Of a DNA stretch of 64,000 nt, positions 1 through 11,310 are shown piece after piece. Source of the stretch: Castanea sativa (lineage: Eukaryota > Streptophyta > Magnoliopsida > Fagales > Fagaceae); assembly GCF_040712315.1 (NCBI RefSeq), contig NC_134018.1, forward strand, positions 42,471,335 through 42,535,334, read 5' to 3'. Positions within the stretch are counted from its first letter, which is position 1. Each line of letters opens with the position of its first letter. Made by a program: the position numbers and the translations under genes. The notes under the pieces were generated by a model that saw nothing but the letters and a program-made list of their open reading frames with translations, did not search any database and was not told the origin of the DNA.

Positions 1-841
1 GTCCCTACTCCAAAGAAGAAGAGGGTTTTTGCTCCTATGTGAGACAATGCCATTAAAGAAGAAGTCCAAAAGTTGATTACCGCGAAGTTCATCCGAGAAG
101 TTTATTATCCAAACTGGTTGGCGAACATAGTCATGGTAAAGAAGGCCAACGGCAAATGGCGAATGTGCGTAGACTTTACTGACTTAAACAAGGCTTGCCC
201 CAAGGACAATTATCCACTGCCACGCATTGACCAGCTGGTAGACTTGACGGCAGGTCACAGACTGCTGAGCTTCATGGACGCCTTCTCAGGCTACAACCAA
301 ATAAAGATGGACAAGGCAAATCAAGAGAAGACTTCATTCATTACTAGCCAAGGGTTATTTTGCTACAAGGTAATGCCTTTTGGTTTAAAGAACACGGGGG
401 CAACTTACCAAAGACTGGTTAACCACATGTTCCGTCCCCAAATTAGGCGAAATGTGGAAGTTTATATAGATGATATGTTGGTAAAGAGTCTGGACGAGGG
501 GAAGCATCTAGACGACCTTCAAGAAACCTTTGATACACTTTGGTGATATAACATGAAATTAAATCCAAGCAAGTGTGCTTTCGGAGTTTTGTTGGGGAAG
601 TTTATGGGGTTCATGGTTTCACACAGAGGAATCGAGGAAAATCCAGACAAAATCCAGGCGATACTAAGTATGGAACCACCGAAGAATGTCAAAGAAGTCC
701 AGTGTCTTACCGAACGAGTTGCCGCCCTTAACAGATTTGTTTCAAAAGCTACTGACAAGTGTTTGTCATTCTTTAAAGTCCTTAGGAAGGCATTTGAGTG
801 GACGGACGAGTGTCACAACGACACCATTGCTGAGCCCATCT
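1..841 (+). pseudogene. Ty3/gypsy reverse transcriptase domain (degenerate, 5' cut by window)
   Basis: Frame 1 reads through the RT core: a VDFTDLNKACPKD block, the MDAFSGYNQI block with the first catalytic Asp, MPFGLKNTGATYQR, and the YIDDMLVKS active-site block (about 448-492). These identify a Ty3/gypsy RT of the Tat type; the enzyme copies element RNA into DNA in virus-like particles. The frame is broken by TGA at 40-42 and by TGA after DTLW near 544. Downstream (553-850) it continues in frame 1 as the thumb/connection region (NPSKCAFGV, then FEWTDEC). Near 811-840 coding similarity jumps to frame 2, consistent with a short deletion that removed about ten codons. Confidence 0.9.
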
Positions 842-1640
842 GTACCCGATGAAGAATTGTATTTGTATTTGGCAGTGTCCCTGCACACTGTGAGCTCAGC
901 GTTAGTCAAAGAAGAGGGGCGGATTCAGAAACCAGTTTACTATACGAGCAGGGCACTGAGAGGAGCGAAAGGACGATACCTGATGATAAAGAAGCTAGCC
1001 TTTGCTTTAATCACGGCTTCTAGGAAGCTGAGACATTATTTTCAAGCCCATATTATCAACGTCCTAACAGATCATCCCCTAAAGAAGGCGATGAACAAGT
1101 TGGAAGCTGCAGGGCGACTAATCCAATGGGCAGTGGAACTTAGTGAATTTGATGTCAGATACCAGCCGAGGAGCACGATAAAGGCACAAGCGTTAGCGGA
1201 TTTCATTGCGGAGTTCACCCCCAGCCAGGACGAGCTGGACAAAGACGAAGTTGAAAGGTGGGTTATTAATGTAGATGGATTGTCCACATTATACACAAGG
1301 GGGATTGGAGTCATACTCAGGTCCCCAGAGGGTAACAAGCTGGAGTATGCAGCCCGTTTGCAATACCAAACCACCAACAATGAAGCTGAGTATGAAGCAT
1401 TACTCAAAGGACTGGAATTGGCTAAGTCCCTAGGGGCAGAATCAATAATAGTCAAAGGAGATTCTCAGCTAGTCATTAATCAAGTGAATGGAATGTGTGA
1501 TGCTAAGGAAGATCAGATGAAGAAATATCTAAGCAAAGTGAGGCGGCTTGTTCAAAAATTTACAAAAGTGAGTTTTGTCTAACTCCCAAGGGAAGAAAAT
1601 GTGGAGGCAGATGCCTTGGTGAAAGCAGCTTCAGGAGGAT
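842..1640 (+). pseudogene. Ty3/gypsy RNase H domains
   Basis: Frame 2 gives the RT-associated RNase H (KPVYYTSRALRGAKGRY, then VLTDHPL, then QWAVELSEFDVRYQPR) followed by a second RNase H fold (WVINVDGLS, then TNNEAEYEALLKGLELA, then VKGDSQLVINQVNG). The tandem pair, the second resembling an archaeal/plant-type RNase H, is known for the Tat lineage and supports that assignment. The acidic residues D, E and D of the second domain are visible in NVDG, NNEAEYEAL and KGDSQL. The frame stops at 1580-1582 (TAA) but similarity continues in the same frame (LPREENVEADALVKAAS), so the stop is a mutation. Confidence 0.87.
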
Positions 1641-3127
1641 GAGTTATGGACGAGTACGACGGAATCCAATACATGCCGAGCATAGACCTCCCAGATATAC
1701 AGCAAATAGGAGGGGGAGAAAATTGGACGAGTCCAATAATAATCTATCTTAAGGATGAAAGGCTTCTGGAAGACAAGAGCGAGGCTAGAAAGCTAAGGGT
1801 CAGGGCAACCAAGTACGTCCTCATAAACGAAGTGCTATACAAGTGAGGATTTTCTCAGCCTTACCTATGGTGCCTAGCTCCGGACGAGTCAAACTATGTT
1901 TTGAGGGAAGTTCATGAAAGAGCATGCGAGAATCATTCAGGAGCATGCGAGAATCATTCAGGAGCAAGATCGCTAGTCCATAAGTTCGTCCATGCAGGCT
2001 ATTATTGGCCTACAATTTAGGCAGATGCTAAGGCCTATGTCAAGGTGTGTGACCAGTGTCGGCGCTATAGCAATGTCCCTAGACATCCGTCGAAGTACCA
2101 AACCCCAATGATGGCCCCATGGCCCTTTGCACAATAGGGACTAGATATCCTAGGTCCTTTCCCCCTAGGAACGAGACAAATGAAATTTTTGGTAGTAGGG
2201 ATTAACTATTTGACCAAATGGGTGGAGGCCGAACCTCTTGCAAAAATTACTCAGCAAAACGTTAAGAATTTTGTTTGGAAGAATATTCTGTGTAGGTTCG
2301 GAGTACCTAGGGTACTAGTATCTGACAACGGATGACAATTTGACAACGCACCTTTCAAAAACTTTTGTGAACAGCTCGGAATCAAGAATCACTATTCCTC
2401 GCCCTCCCACCCACAGGCAAACGGACAAGCAGAAGTGGCGAACCGATCCCTGCTGAAAATCATTAAGACTTGGCTCAAGGGGGCAAAGGGGATATGGCCA
2501 GGCGAGTTATTAGGTGTTCTTTGGGCCTACAGGACGACTATGTGGACACCGACAGGAGAAACCCCCATCAAGCTAGCCTATGGAAGTGAAGCAGTCATAC
2601 TTGTGAAAGTTCACATGGCTAATCATCGAGTGGTGAAATACCAGGAGAAAGACAATGAAGAGCAACTCCATCTTAACCTCGATCTCATTGACGAGGTAAG
2701 GATGGATGCAGAGCAAAGGACAGCGAGATATAAGAATCTTATGGCTAGGCAGCATGATGCCATGGTAAAATCCAGGCGCTTCAACATTGGGGACCTCATT
2801 CTCAAAAGAGTCTCCTTGGCAACTAGGAATCCAGCTCATGGAAAATTGGGACCTAATTGGGAAGGACCCTATAGGGTAATCAACTGCAAGAGGCAGGGGT
2901 CATACTACTTGGAAGCTTTGGATGGACGAAAGTTAGAGCATCCTTGGAACGTGGAGCACTTGAGGAGGTACTATCAAAGACGAAGGGGAAGCAAAGACGA
3001 AGTTACAGCTATAGTTTACATGTTTCTTTATATTTACTGTTGTGTTCTTATTACTACTATGGTGTGTTTTAAGAATAAAAGTGCACTAGTTCTTAAACTT
3101 TTGCACCGTCTACAGACAAGTTTGTGA
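1641..3127 (+). pseudogene. Ty3/gypsy integrase with C-terminal extension
   Basis: The reading frame covers the linker (MDEYDGIQYMPSIDLPDIQQ), the HHCC zinc-binding N-terminus (histidines in EVHERACENHSG and VHKFVHAGYYWP; cysteines in VCDQCRRYS), the DDE core (Asp in GLDILGPF, Asp in VSDNG, Glu in HPQANGQAEVANR) and a DNA-binding C-terminus ending WNVEHLRRYYQRR. Integrase inserts the cDNA into host DNA. It is dead: stops interrupt it at YYWPTI*ADAK, PFAQ*GLDI and SDNG*QFD. An exact in-frame 21-bp duplication (1921-1941 and 1942-1962) repeats ACENHSG inside the zinc-binding region. From 2435 to the end the frame is open. Confidence 0.9.
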
Positions 3128-3844
3128 AAGATGAGGTTATGTATGTAAGTATTTTCCTAAGGCACTAGCTTCTAAGCATGTGCCATATTTCTGGACAATG
3201 TTTATATAATAATATGGTTTGGATTTCTAATGTATTTAATGCATAAATCTAATTTCCATAATAGTACCCACAAGGGGGGCAGAAGAGGGCATACAGTGAA
3301 GCATAGTCCATAGACAAGCATCTGGCCAAGACGCCTAGGTGTTCTAGGACGAGTCAAACACTAGAAACGTCTTGACGAAAGACGAATGCCAACTGCCTAG
3401 CCCATGGACAAGGAAAAAGACTGGCATGATCGTCATTGCCATTTCTGAGATGAGTAACTTTTAGAAAAATTTAAATGGCTAACAAAGACGTCCATGCACA
3501 AGTGGGCCGTCCATAAGAAAAACGCATGGACAACCATCTAACACTTAGAATGGGCACTGTTTAAAAGCCAACAACATTAATAATAAGAGAATAAACTCGT
3601 CCATATAATAAATTATGGATAAAAGTAAACATTCATCAAAGTTTAAAACAAGGGTAGACGACCATCGTCCAAAAACCCTAACAAAGTAAGCCTTAAAAGG
3701 CAATTGTTAATGAACTCGTCCAGAACACTTTGGACGAGAAAATTATATTCAAATACATCTTAATAAGGGTCCAAAAAAACAATGGACCAAACCAAAACAA
3801 AAACAAAACAACAATAACACTTGATTAAGTTAAAAATCTCGTCT
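3128..3844 (+). other. Spacer between pol and the antisense gene
   Basis: No coding region is convincing here on either strand. The sequence is littered with short GTCCA, GACGAG and CTCGTC words, many partly palindromic, as in the LTR of this element and in the tandem array of the second Tat element. It probably holds the 3' untranslated regions of both the pol transcript (+) and the antisense gene (-), which converge on it. Confidence 0.5.
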
Positions 3845-6063
3845 TCAAACAGGAGGGGCGTCAGCATTGGGGTCGTCCTGAGGTGGCTTCGTAGTGGCAT
3901 TGTCCTCGATATTAACATCCTCTAAGCTCGTCTGGAGGAGGGAGCTAGAAGTAGCCCCACCAAGGTTAAGCTTAATGAGGCTGAAGTCAATCTCAGGGAA
4001 TTTCTCTATTGCTTCCATCCTGAAATCTTCAAACCCAGCTGCATAGTTGGTGTCCAGTGGATTCGTAAATTCTTTGGACAACTTAAACTCTGCAACTGTG
4101 TCTCCCTTAGCCTTTTCAAGAAGGGCACTCAACTCGACATTTTTTTTCTTGAGTTGGTCAAGACGAATATCCTTCTCCTTGACTTCAGTCTTCAACTCCT
4201 CGATGTGGGTTTGTAGCTTCTTTGCCTCCTCCTTGGCCTTGCCAACCACCTCAGCCCACCTCTTAGACTCATCCTTCCCTTTTTTGACCATCCTCTCCAG
4301 CAGAATCCTCTTCTTGTCTAGCTCAGTTACTTGCCTAAACGCGGCTATGAACTTAGACATTGCCTGCATAAATTAAAATTTTTATTACAACATATACACA
4401 TGTATTTATAATAAGATGAGGTATACATGCATATAAAGAGTACATACCTTAAAAAGGTCGTGCACACTAGAGTGCTCAAAGTCCTTCAAAGACATGTCAT
4501 AACATGCCGTCACGTCCTTGTCTGTAACAACCTTCTCGAACCTTTCCCAAGCCAAGTCCTTATTTCCAAGAAGTTTCTAGGGCATCTGTTGAGGGGGTTG
4601 AGATGAGGCAAGCGCATCAGCAGTGGACGGGATTTGCACAGACGAGGGATCCTTAGGTTCAGAATCAACGTCCAGAATTTGGATGGGATGACCCTGGGGG
4701 ACGAGGAAAGGATTGGGTTGATCGTCCTGGGTTTGGGAATTCTTAGCCTTGGACGACCTATGCTTAACCCTCTTCTCCTTATGTCTACTTGGAAGATTCC
4801 CTAAATCAACTCCAAGAGACAAGCTCTTTCTTTTATTACCAGTGGATGGACGAGGCTGGGATTCCACCCCCTGCCCAGCTGCCTCGTCCACCACTTCCTT
4901 GTCCTTGTTCTCCTTCATCATCGCCATTCCTGAAAAGAAAGATGTTAGTCACCAAAAAAAAAAAACTTAAACTTAAACTTACATCTACGGACGGTGAGTT
5001 CGTGGGCAAAAGTTTCAGTGGATGGCTCTAGACCTAACCCCCAAGTGGCAAGACGTTGAAGGCTCACCAAGGAATGGAATGTCATGTCAGTGTGTAGACG
5101 AGCTTTCTGAACTCGTTCAAGGTAAAACCTACTCAAATGAGGTCGTCTAGCACCTACAAAAAAAAGAGGAGGGTGATTAGACGACTACAATAAAAAAGTG
5201 TAACAAGAAGTAAAGGGACAGCCAGACATACCTTCAGGATGAAGGTTCCCTAACTCTCCTTTGTAGGGAGGGAATGGATCCCTGTCAACCTCAATAGGGC
5301 GTCCAGCCCAAAAGCTAGAGACGAAGAAGAACTCCGTCTTCCATTTCCTATCTGAGGTGACTAAGGATTTTATCAGCCTATAATCTCTCCCTCTGGCTGT
5401 GAACTGATAAAAGCCAAAGGATTGGTTAATCTCGGAGGGCTTATAGCAGAAGAGGAACTCGTCCACAGTAAGAGGACGATCTCCCTCAAACACCTCCCTC
5501 CATAAAACTTGCATAGCGACAATTAGCCTCCATGCATTGGGGTTGAACTGGCATATACCTAAACCTAACCTAGAAAGTAACTCCCTGGCAAAGGCATTGA
5601 GGGGCAACCTCAAACCCCCCAAGAGGTAAGCCTCATAAATGCCAACGCCAAAACGGGGTTGACAACACCATTCATCACGCACAGGTACCCTAGGATTTAA
5701 ACTTTTAGGGATTTGGTACCAAGTCTTAAGGATGCCTAACTTTCTCTCGTCTATCTTAGAAGTAACCCCAACAGCACAACTATAAACCACCTCTTCCTCG
5801 TCTTGAGCAGAAGACAAAGGAGCATTTGTGCTTGTGCCAGCCCTAGAACCTGACTCAGCCCTCGTCCTAAGGCTTTCTTGAAATACCTCTAGGGGAACCC
5901 CAGGGACACCTGACGTATACTCATCCATGGTGTTTCCCTCACTACTTCTATTGCAATCGCTACTACTACTATCACTAGACCCACTAAAACTACTAAGGTC
6001 ATGATACTCATCTATAACCTTGTCAACACTATTGCTAGACGAAGAAAGGTCTACTTTAGACAT
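3845..6063 (-). CDS. Antisense gene of Tat element 1 (gypsy-associated 'putative transposon' domain, spliced)
   Basis: Four exons can be read on -: 6063-5232, 5153-4983, 4929-4448 and 4363-3845. All three introns (78, 53 and 84 nt) have GT..AG ends: donors GTATGT, GTAAGT, GTATGT; acceptors TTTGTAG, TTTTCAG, ATGCAG. Exon 1 starts at MSKVDLSSSS, has an acidic serine-rich N-terminus, then a folded block (GLRLPLNAFARELLSRLG, then NAWRLIVAMQVLW, then TVDEFLFCYKPS, then DRKWKTEFFFV) resembling the Pfam family of putative gypsy-type transposon proteins (Transposase_28). Exon 3 is basic and low-complexity; exon 4 is a long Lys/Glu-rich coiled coil ending in an acidic tail. Two in-frame stops (TGA at the exon 2/3 join, TAG after QMP) suggest decay. 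The function of these proteins is not known; a gag-like or DNA-binding role is only a guess. Confidence 0.72.
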
Positions 6064-6223
6064 TCTTTGAGAAAGCTTAAAACTTGAGGACGAGGATGGA
6101 GAAAATACATGAGTCTAGACGAAGGGGAACTACGGACACAGGAAACTTCTAGACGAGGCGCTAAGACGAGGATGTCAAAGAAGAAAATTTGAGAAAGTGC
6201 AGAGGGTATGGGAGGAATTCCAC

Positions 6224-6231
6224 TATTTATA
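6224..6231 (-). promoter_or_regulatory. TATA box for the antisense gene
   Basis: On - this reads TATAAATA within CCTATAAATAGTGG, about 160 bases upstream of the antisense start codon at 6063, a normal spacing for a plant RNA polymerase II promoter with a leader. It lies inside the element, outside the LTR, so the antisense gene would have its own promoter. Inferred from sequence only. Confidence 0.55.
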
Positions 6232-6431
6232 GGCATTGAAAAATGGTGTCTCGAAATACGTGACCAATTAGGACACGCCACGTGGCACTTCCCTCGAAAA
6301 ATTAAATCAACATGACAAGTTGCCAATGAAACTGCAACACATGGCAAATACAACAGCTAATAAAAAACACACGTCCAAATAATGACGCTAGTTAATGTAC
6401 GTCCTAGACGACCCATAGACAAAGGGGCAAC

Positions 6432-7096
6432 TAATGGGGTATGATAAAATGCAACTCTAGCATCGTCCATGGAGGTCGTCCAGGACAAGACCAGGAAAGC
6501 AAATGTTGAAAGAACCTCGTCCTGGGAGATCGTCCTTGAAGGAGAATACTTGGACAAGGTTCTCATGGTCAAATTTTACAAAACTTCACCATCTCGTCCA
6601 AGGGAGTCATCAACCTCTTCCTTACAAGGTCGTCCATAGGGGAACGACCTTCCTGGGAAGCAAAGTACGCTCGACAGGAGGACCCTGGGACGAGCCTTTG
6701 GCACTTAGAAAAATTCCTGAGTGTGCACCACGATTCCTTATTACACGCATAACTTCCAGTGACCGTTATGTGAGAAAAACGTAACTCCTAAGCAGTTGTG
6801 GAAGTTATCCCTGAACCCTCACACCTCCTCAAATTCAGGGGAGGTTACGAGTTTGATAACTGTCTTTAGGACACTATATAAATGCTCATTCAGACCAAAA
6901 AAGGTACGTTTTACATTTCCTAAAAAGTTGGAACTCCAAAATTATAGAGAGAAAAACTAACTTTGCCATCGGAGGGTTCTTGGCTGGCAACCCGAGTCAC
7001 CTTTGATCGTTTTTCTTCCTTTTTCAAGCTATCAAGACAGCCAATAGTCCTTTCAAGTCCGAAGCATCCAGCCTATTGATTTTCTTCGCATCATCA
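6432..7096 (+). repeat. 3' LTR of Tat element 1
   Basis: The 665-bp segment starts just after the purine tract (6421-6431) with TAATGGGG, probably a decayed TGATGGGG, and ends CATCATCA. The next base begins sequence that aligns with the P0 pseudogene copy near 44960, which fixes the 3' edge. A TATA box (TATATAAAT, 6875-6883) and a leader of about 200 bases fit the U3-R-U5 layout. It is rich in CGTCC/GACGA words and shows no evident similarity to the LTRs of the second Tat element apart from its ends, so the two elements belong to different families. Confidence 0.8.
6875..6883 (+). promoter_or_regulatory. TATA box in LTR of element 1
   Basis: TATATAAAT inside the LTR, about 220 bases before its 3' edge, is the expected position of the element's sense promoter. 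In a 3' LTR it could also drive transcription outward towards 7100. Confidence 0.55.
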
Positions 7097-7264
7097 GTGT
7101 TAATTCCCAATTTTGGCTCGTAGACCCTTGCGAATACATTGTAGCTGGGTGGATCCAACGTTGTCGGCCGCCACGATAAGGATTTGGTTGTACTCGTCCA
7201 ACAACTAGCATAGCTTGGAGTCGTATGTGATCTTCTTCTTGGATTTTGATGACTTGTGCACCAT
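7097..7264 (-). pseudogene. 60S acidic ribosomal protein P0, exon 1 fragment
   Basis: Read on - from ATG at 7264 the frame gives MVHKSSKSKKKITYDSKLC, a stop (TAG, where the paralogous copy near 45080 has Gln), then [20 protein letters not shown] and IRKGLR. This is the N-terminus of ribosomal protein P0, the uL10 stalk-base protein that binds 28S rRNA. The coding region is cut at 7097 by the Tat LTR. The premature stop and truncation make it a pseudogene. It is a paralog of the longer copy at 43508-45137, which has an extra GC just after its start codon that this copy lacks. Confidence 0.88.
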
Positions 7265-7612
7265 TGTTACGGTGAAGATGAAGATCAAGAATGATGTTTT
7301 GGGTTTTTTTTAAGGTTAAAATAAAAAAAAAACCTACGAGAAAATGAGCAAAATCAAGGGCCAAGACGAAGCTCTGTGCTCGGTCAAGGCAGACACCGAA
7401 ACGACATCGTCTCTTTAACCTCTGATTCTAGTGAGAGATTTTGGTTTGGGGGTTTTCTGAGGTGAGAGGCTTGCAGAAAATGAAGAGCATAGAGGTTTGG
7501 ATTACGGTTTTTTAGGATGATTTGGATCTGACGGTTAGGTTTTTTTTTTTTTTTTTTGCTTGGATCTGATGGTTAGGATGTTTTTAAATGGTGGTCTTAG
7601 TTTAGGAATTTT

Positions 7613-7638
7613 AGTGGGCTTGTGGTGTAAACTGGGCC
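7613..7638 (-). promoter_or_regulatory. Site II-like motifs upstream of the P0 fragment
   Basis: GTGGGCT and CTGGGCC match the TGGGCY site II element that is common in promoters of plant ribosomal-protein genes and bound by TCP factors. They sit about 350-370 bases upstream of the P0 start codon at 7264. The same motifs recur in the paralogous upstream region near 45460-45485. Functional status in a pseudogene is doubtful. Confidence 0.35.
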
Positions 7639-10600
7639 TGTGAGTGGCTCGATGGGATCAAAAGCAAGTCCAGAAAATCAAGTCAGGAGTTAAACGACAC
7701 AAGTCCTAGTAAAACGGCAAGATTATGTAATGCTACAAGTAGTTTAGTGCATTAAGTATTTTCACACATGTGCAAAGCTTTTAGTTGTGTTCACACGTGA
7801 TGTAACTAACAGAATTTAGTTAGTGTGTGTGTGTGTGTGTGTAAACAGGGTTAGAGATAAGGTACATCTTGATATATTAAATTTTAATTTTTCTAAATAA
7901 TAAAATCATCAATAACAATTACATCCAATCAACAAGGTTTTTTAATTATTGGATGGGTTAATTTTATGATCTTGATGAATCGTCAGAGAAAAAAATGACT
8001 TTCTTATCAATTTTATCAATTATTTGATAATTATTTAACTCGGTCTTTTTATTTTTATTCCTATTGTTGACGTTATCGATATCGACCCATTCCTTAATAT
8101 TGATCTTCTTTCTAAGACAAAAATTGAGAATTTCCAATACAAATATTTTCTATCTGAATTTTTTTCTATATATCTATACTATCATCTTCGACAAGAGAAT
8201 TATGGATTTACTAAAATGATTAAAGACTGTCTTAAGAGTTATAGATTGGCAATTAAGTTTTACAATATTGCTTTTGTTTCCTATTAATTTTGCATTAACG
8301 GAATCGTTGACGTCAATTTTATTTTTTATTTTTAATTGTGGATGTCTTTTATTATATTGATAAATAATCTTAATTGTAAAATAGTTATATTATTTGATTC
8401 TCACCAACGTTCAAATGTTAGACTAGATTTTTTCACACTTTTAGATCCAAAACCTTACGAAAGGTTCTTTCATATTCCATTTTTGTAAATGGTCTCATGC
8501 AGATGCAATAGTTGTTCTTGTTTCTACTTTCATGGTTTTTCCTCATAATCTAGGAAGTAACGAAATAACTAACTTTGTACTTGGACTGTAGAACATGAAA
8601 CTATCAGAAGAGGTCACAGAAACTTCTTTCATGTCCTTGTTGAGCATATATAGGTATGTTAGTTCAATCTCATTTGCCGAAATATTTATGGAATGATGTC
8701 CTTATATTTTCTTCTTTGGGATATGGTAGTACAAGCACATTAAACACGTCTACTACGGGTTCTAGTATAGTGTGCATGTATTTTGTTTTCTATTGAAAAA
8801 TCAATCCTATTAATAAAAACCCTTTTGTACTAGGAATATCAAGTACGATACATTTATTTGAATGTTTATTTAAGACATGACATATATCCAAAATTCTTTT
8901 TAAAAAATAGTTTTTTTTTATAATAATTTTGTATTCTATATTTTAATAATTTTTTTATAGTTTTAAAATCTCTAGCAAAGGCTTTAAATATTTTTATAGT
9001 CGTTCAATAATTTACAATAATGAGTAATGAAGATTTGAAGGTTTTTCTCATGAAGGGGAGAAGACAAGTCACTAAACTATAAGGCTCTTGACGCATTAAA
9101 CATAATTATCAAGGCATTGTAGACAAGATGAAAGGGAGAAAATGGAGTAAGGGAAAAATTTACATAGGACAATTGTTCTCCAAACCAATCTCCTCCAACT
9201 CCTTACCTATCGTTCATAAGACCATCAGCATGTAAAAAAATCTTAAATCATGTGATTCAATAAATCATTTAAATAGGTTATATGATTATTAAATAGATCA
9301 TGTGATTAAATGTATACATAGGTACTCTTTTGAGTTGTCCAGTAGTGGTTAAAAGTAATTTCTTCCAAACTAATCTAAAGGAAATTTCTTCCATTTACAT
9401 AATTCCTCCATGTGATTTGGCTTATTTTACCTTACTAGACATTTAGAAACATACAATCGACCTCCCTATAATTTGGAAAGTGGAATCCTTAATGTTTCGG
9501 CTAAAAAAATAGCATGTGAGAATTAGGAATCAGATGGTGCGGTCAATTTTAGGAAAAAAAATTTCCCCGCATCAACCTTAATGTAGAAGGTTTTTTTTTT
9601 TTTTTTTTTTTTTCTCTCTCTCTCTTTTTTTTTTAATTTGAAAAAAAAAAAAAAAAAAAAAAAACACAACTCAAAGTCAGTGATTTCTAGTTCATGCCTC
9701 TTGGAAGTCTGAAGCGCTTATCTATTTCTTTATTTTTTTTTTTGTAATATGTTGTTACTGCAAAACTTACATTTTAAGCTGTCGTTTTAAAAGATTCTCA
9801 CATGCTCTAGAACCAACCTATAAAGAGTAAAAATGGCAATTGAAGCATATATTATAAACTAATCGCTAACTCATGCAATGCACAGAAAATGTATTGAGCA
9901 TTGTATATGATTTAATCTTGGTTTATTTTACTACAATTGTAGATATTGAATTTGTAAATAACACTATATAGCTAAAACATATATCAAGCAATTATATGTT
10001 ATAGCTATTATTATTATTTACAATGCATAAAAAATGCTACAGAATATATATATATATATATATATAATTTGTTACAAATTAACAGAATTTGTTAACACGC
10101 CTGAAATTAATAAGTGCAACGCTTGAATCTTGATAAAATAAAATCTACAAATTAGGAATTAAACACATTAAAAAAGTTTTGTATCCCTAAATTTATTGTT
10201 TAATGAGTGTCTACTGCAGTAACCTATTGCAATACTTGTCGATAAAACCACAAATCCCTTAATCCCACACTATCATTTGATTTGAGAAATTTGTTAAAAT
10301 CCATAATTAATAACCCATAACTCGTAGATTTTCAATTTAAATAAATAAATAATAATAATAATAAAAAGCATAAAAAATCAAATTCTATTCCCATTTAACA
10401 AAATCTGCTTCATATTGAATATTATTTAACAAATAGACAATCTCTTTTATAATATCCAACAACAAAACCTTAAAATAACCCAACTTAAAATTTGGAACGA
10501 TGAATCCTATTAGTGGATAGCAATAACCACAAAGGCACAAAGATTATTCCTTTTAATTGCCTATTACAGAGGCTAAATGACTATAGTAGATTTTTGTATA

Positions 10601-11260
10601 TAGAGCTAAAATAAATGACTGGATCAATAAAACATTTTCACCAAAAAGAGAAAGAGAAAGCAAAATAAAAAACATTTTATATAAACAATTCAAAGAAAAA
10701 TTTTAAGAACCTAAGACCAAGAACTTAATCTCTACAGAATAACATAGCTTTCACCTAATATGACAGGTAACATAGTTGTGTTTACGGTTTACATATTGAT
10801 TATCTGTAAGACATGGAGCATGTATTGATGAGCTCTGTCATGTAGCGTGCTCTGTCATGTATTCCATAATTGATTAGTAATGTGAGTCAAACTCGAATTC
10901 AAGCTAATGAGACCTGCAAAAATGGACATGGTACAAATTCCAAATTATGGAATAGGAACAAAACAATCAGGTATTTTGTCAACCAATTTTAATGCATGCA
11001 ACATAGAGTCTCGTTAATTAAGTCCTCACCAAAATAATCGAGAAATTTTTTTAGAGGGGTGATTGACAGAGAGATACAAACAAATCAAAATTTAAAAAAA
11101 AAAAAAAACAAAATAGTCAAGCACTAAATTAAAAGGTGAAATCAAGGTGGCCTAATTTTGCTCTGATTGGGTTAGACAGAGGTCAAGAAAAACAGCTGCG
11201 AAAAAGAGATTGAATGTTGATTAGAATTAGAGATGAATACAATGAGAAGGGTGAAGAAGA

Positions 11261-11261
<1 letters not shown>

Positions 11262-11309
<48 letters not shown>
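11262..11309. repeat. (GA)n microsatellite
   Basis: About 24 GA units. The paralogous position near 51966-51981 has a much shorter GA run, so the tract changed length after duplication. It lies in an apparently non-coding stretch. Confidence 0.95.

Positions 11310-11310
<1 letters not shown>

Larger units (their letters stand above)
1..7096 (+). mobile_element. Tat-lineage Ty3/gypsy retrotransposon, 3' part (element 1)
   Basis: The window opens inside a Ty3/gypsy element read on +. Order: reverse transcriptase, RNase H, integrase, a spacer, an antisense gene on -, a purine tract (AAAGGGGCAAC, 6421-6431) and a 3' LTR. An antisense reading frame between pol and the 3' LTR is a known mark of the Tat lineage (Retand, Ogre, Grande types). 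The 5' LTR, gag and protease lie before base 1. The pol frame has several stops and one frameshift, so this copy is inactive. The 3' LTR ends in CATCATCA and is followed at once by P0 pseudogene sequence starting GTGTT, the presumed target duplication; the left copy is outside the window. Confidence 0.88.

Noticed and set aside
4047..4376. Open frame on + opposite the antisense coiled-coil exon
   Set aside because: It is the complement of a Lys/Glu-rich coiled coil, which always yields a Ser/Phe/Leu-rich shadow frame.
9591..9664. Long T-run followed by A-run resembling a hairpin element
   Set aside because: It consists of simple homopolymers with a CT interruption; no TIR or target duplication. 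Paralog C has a much shorter version.
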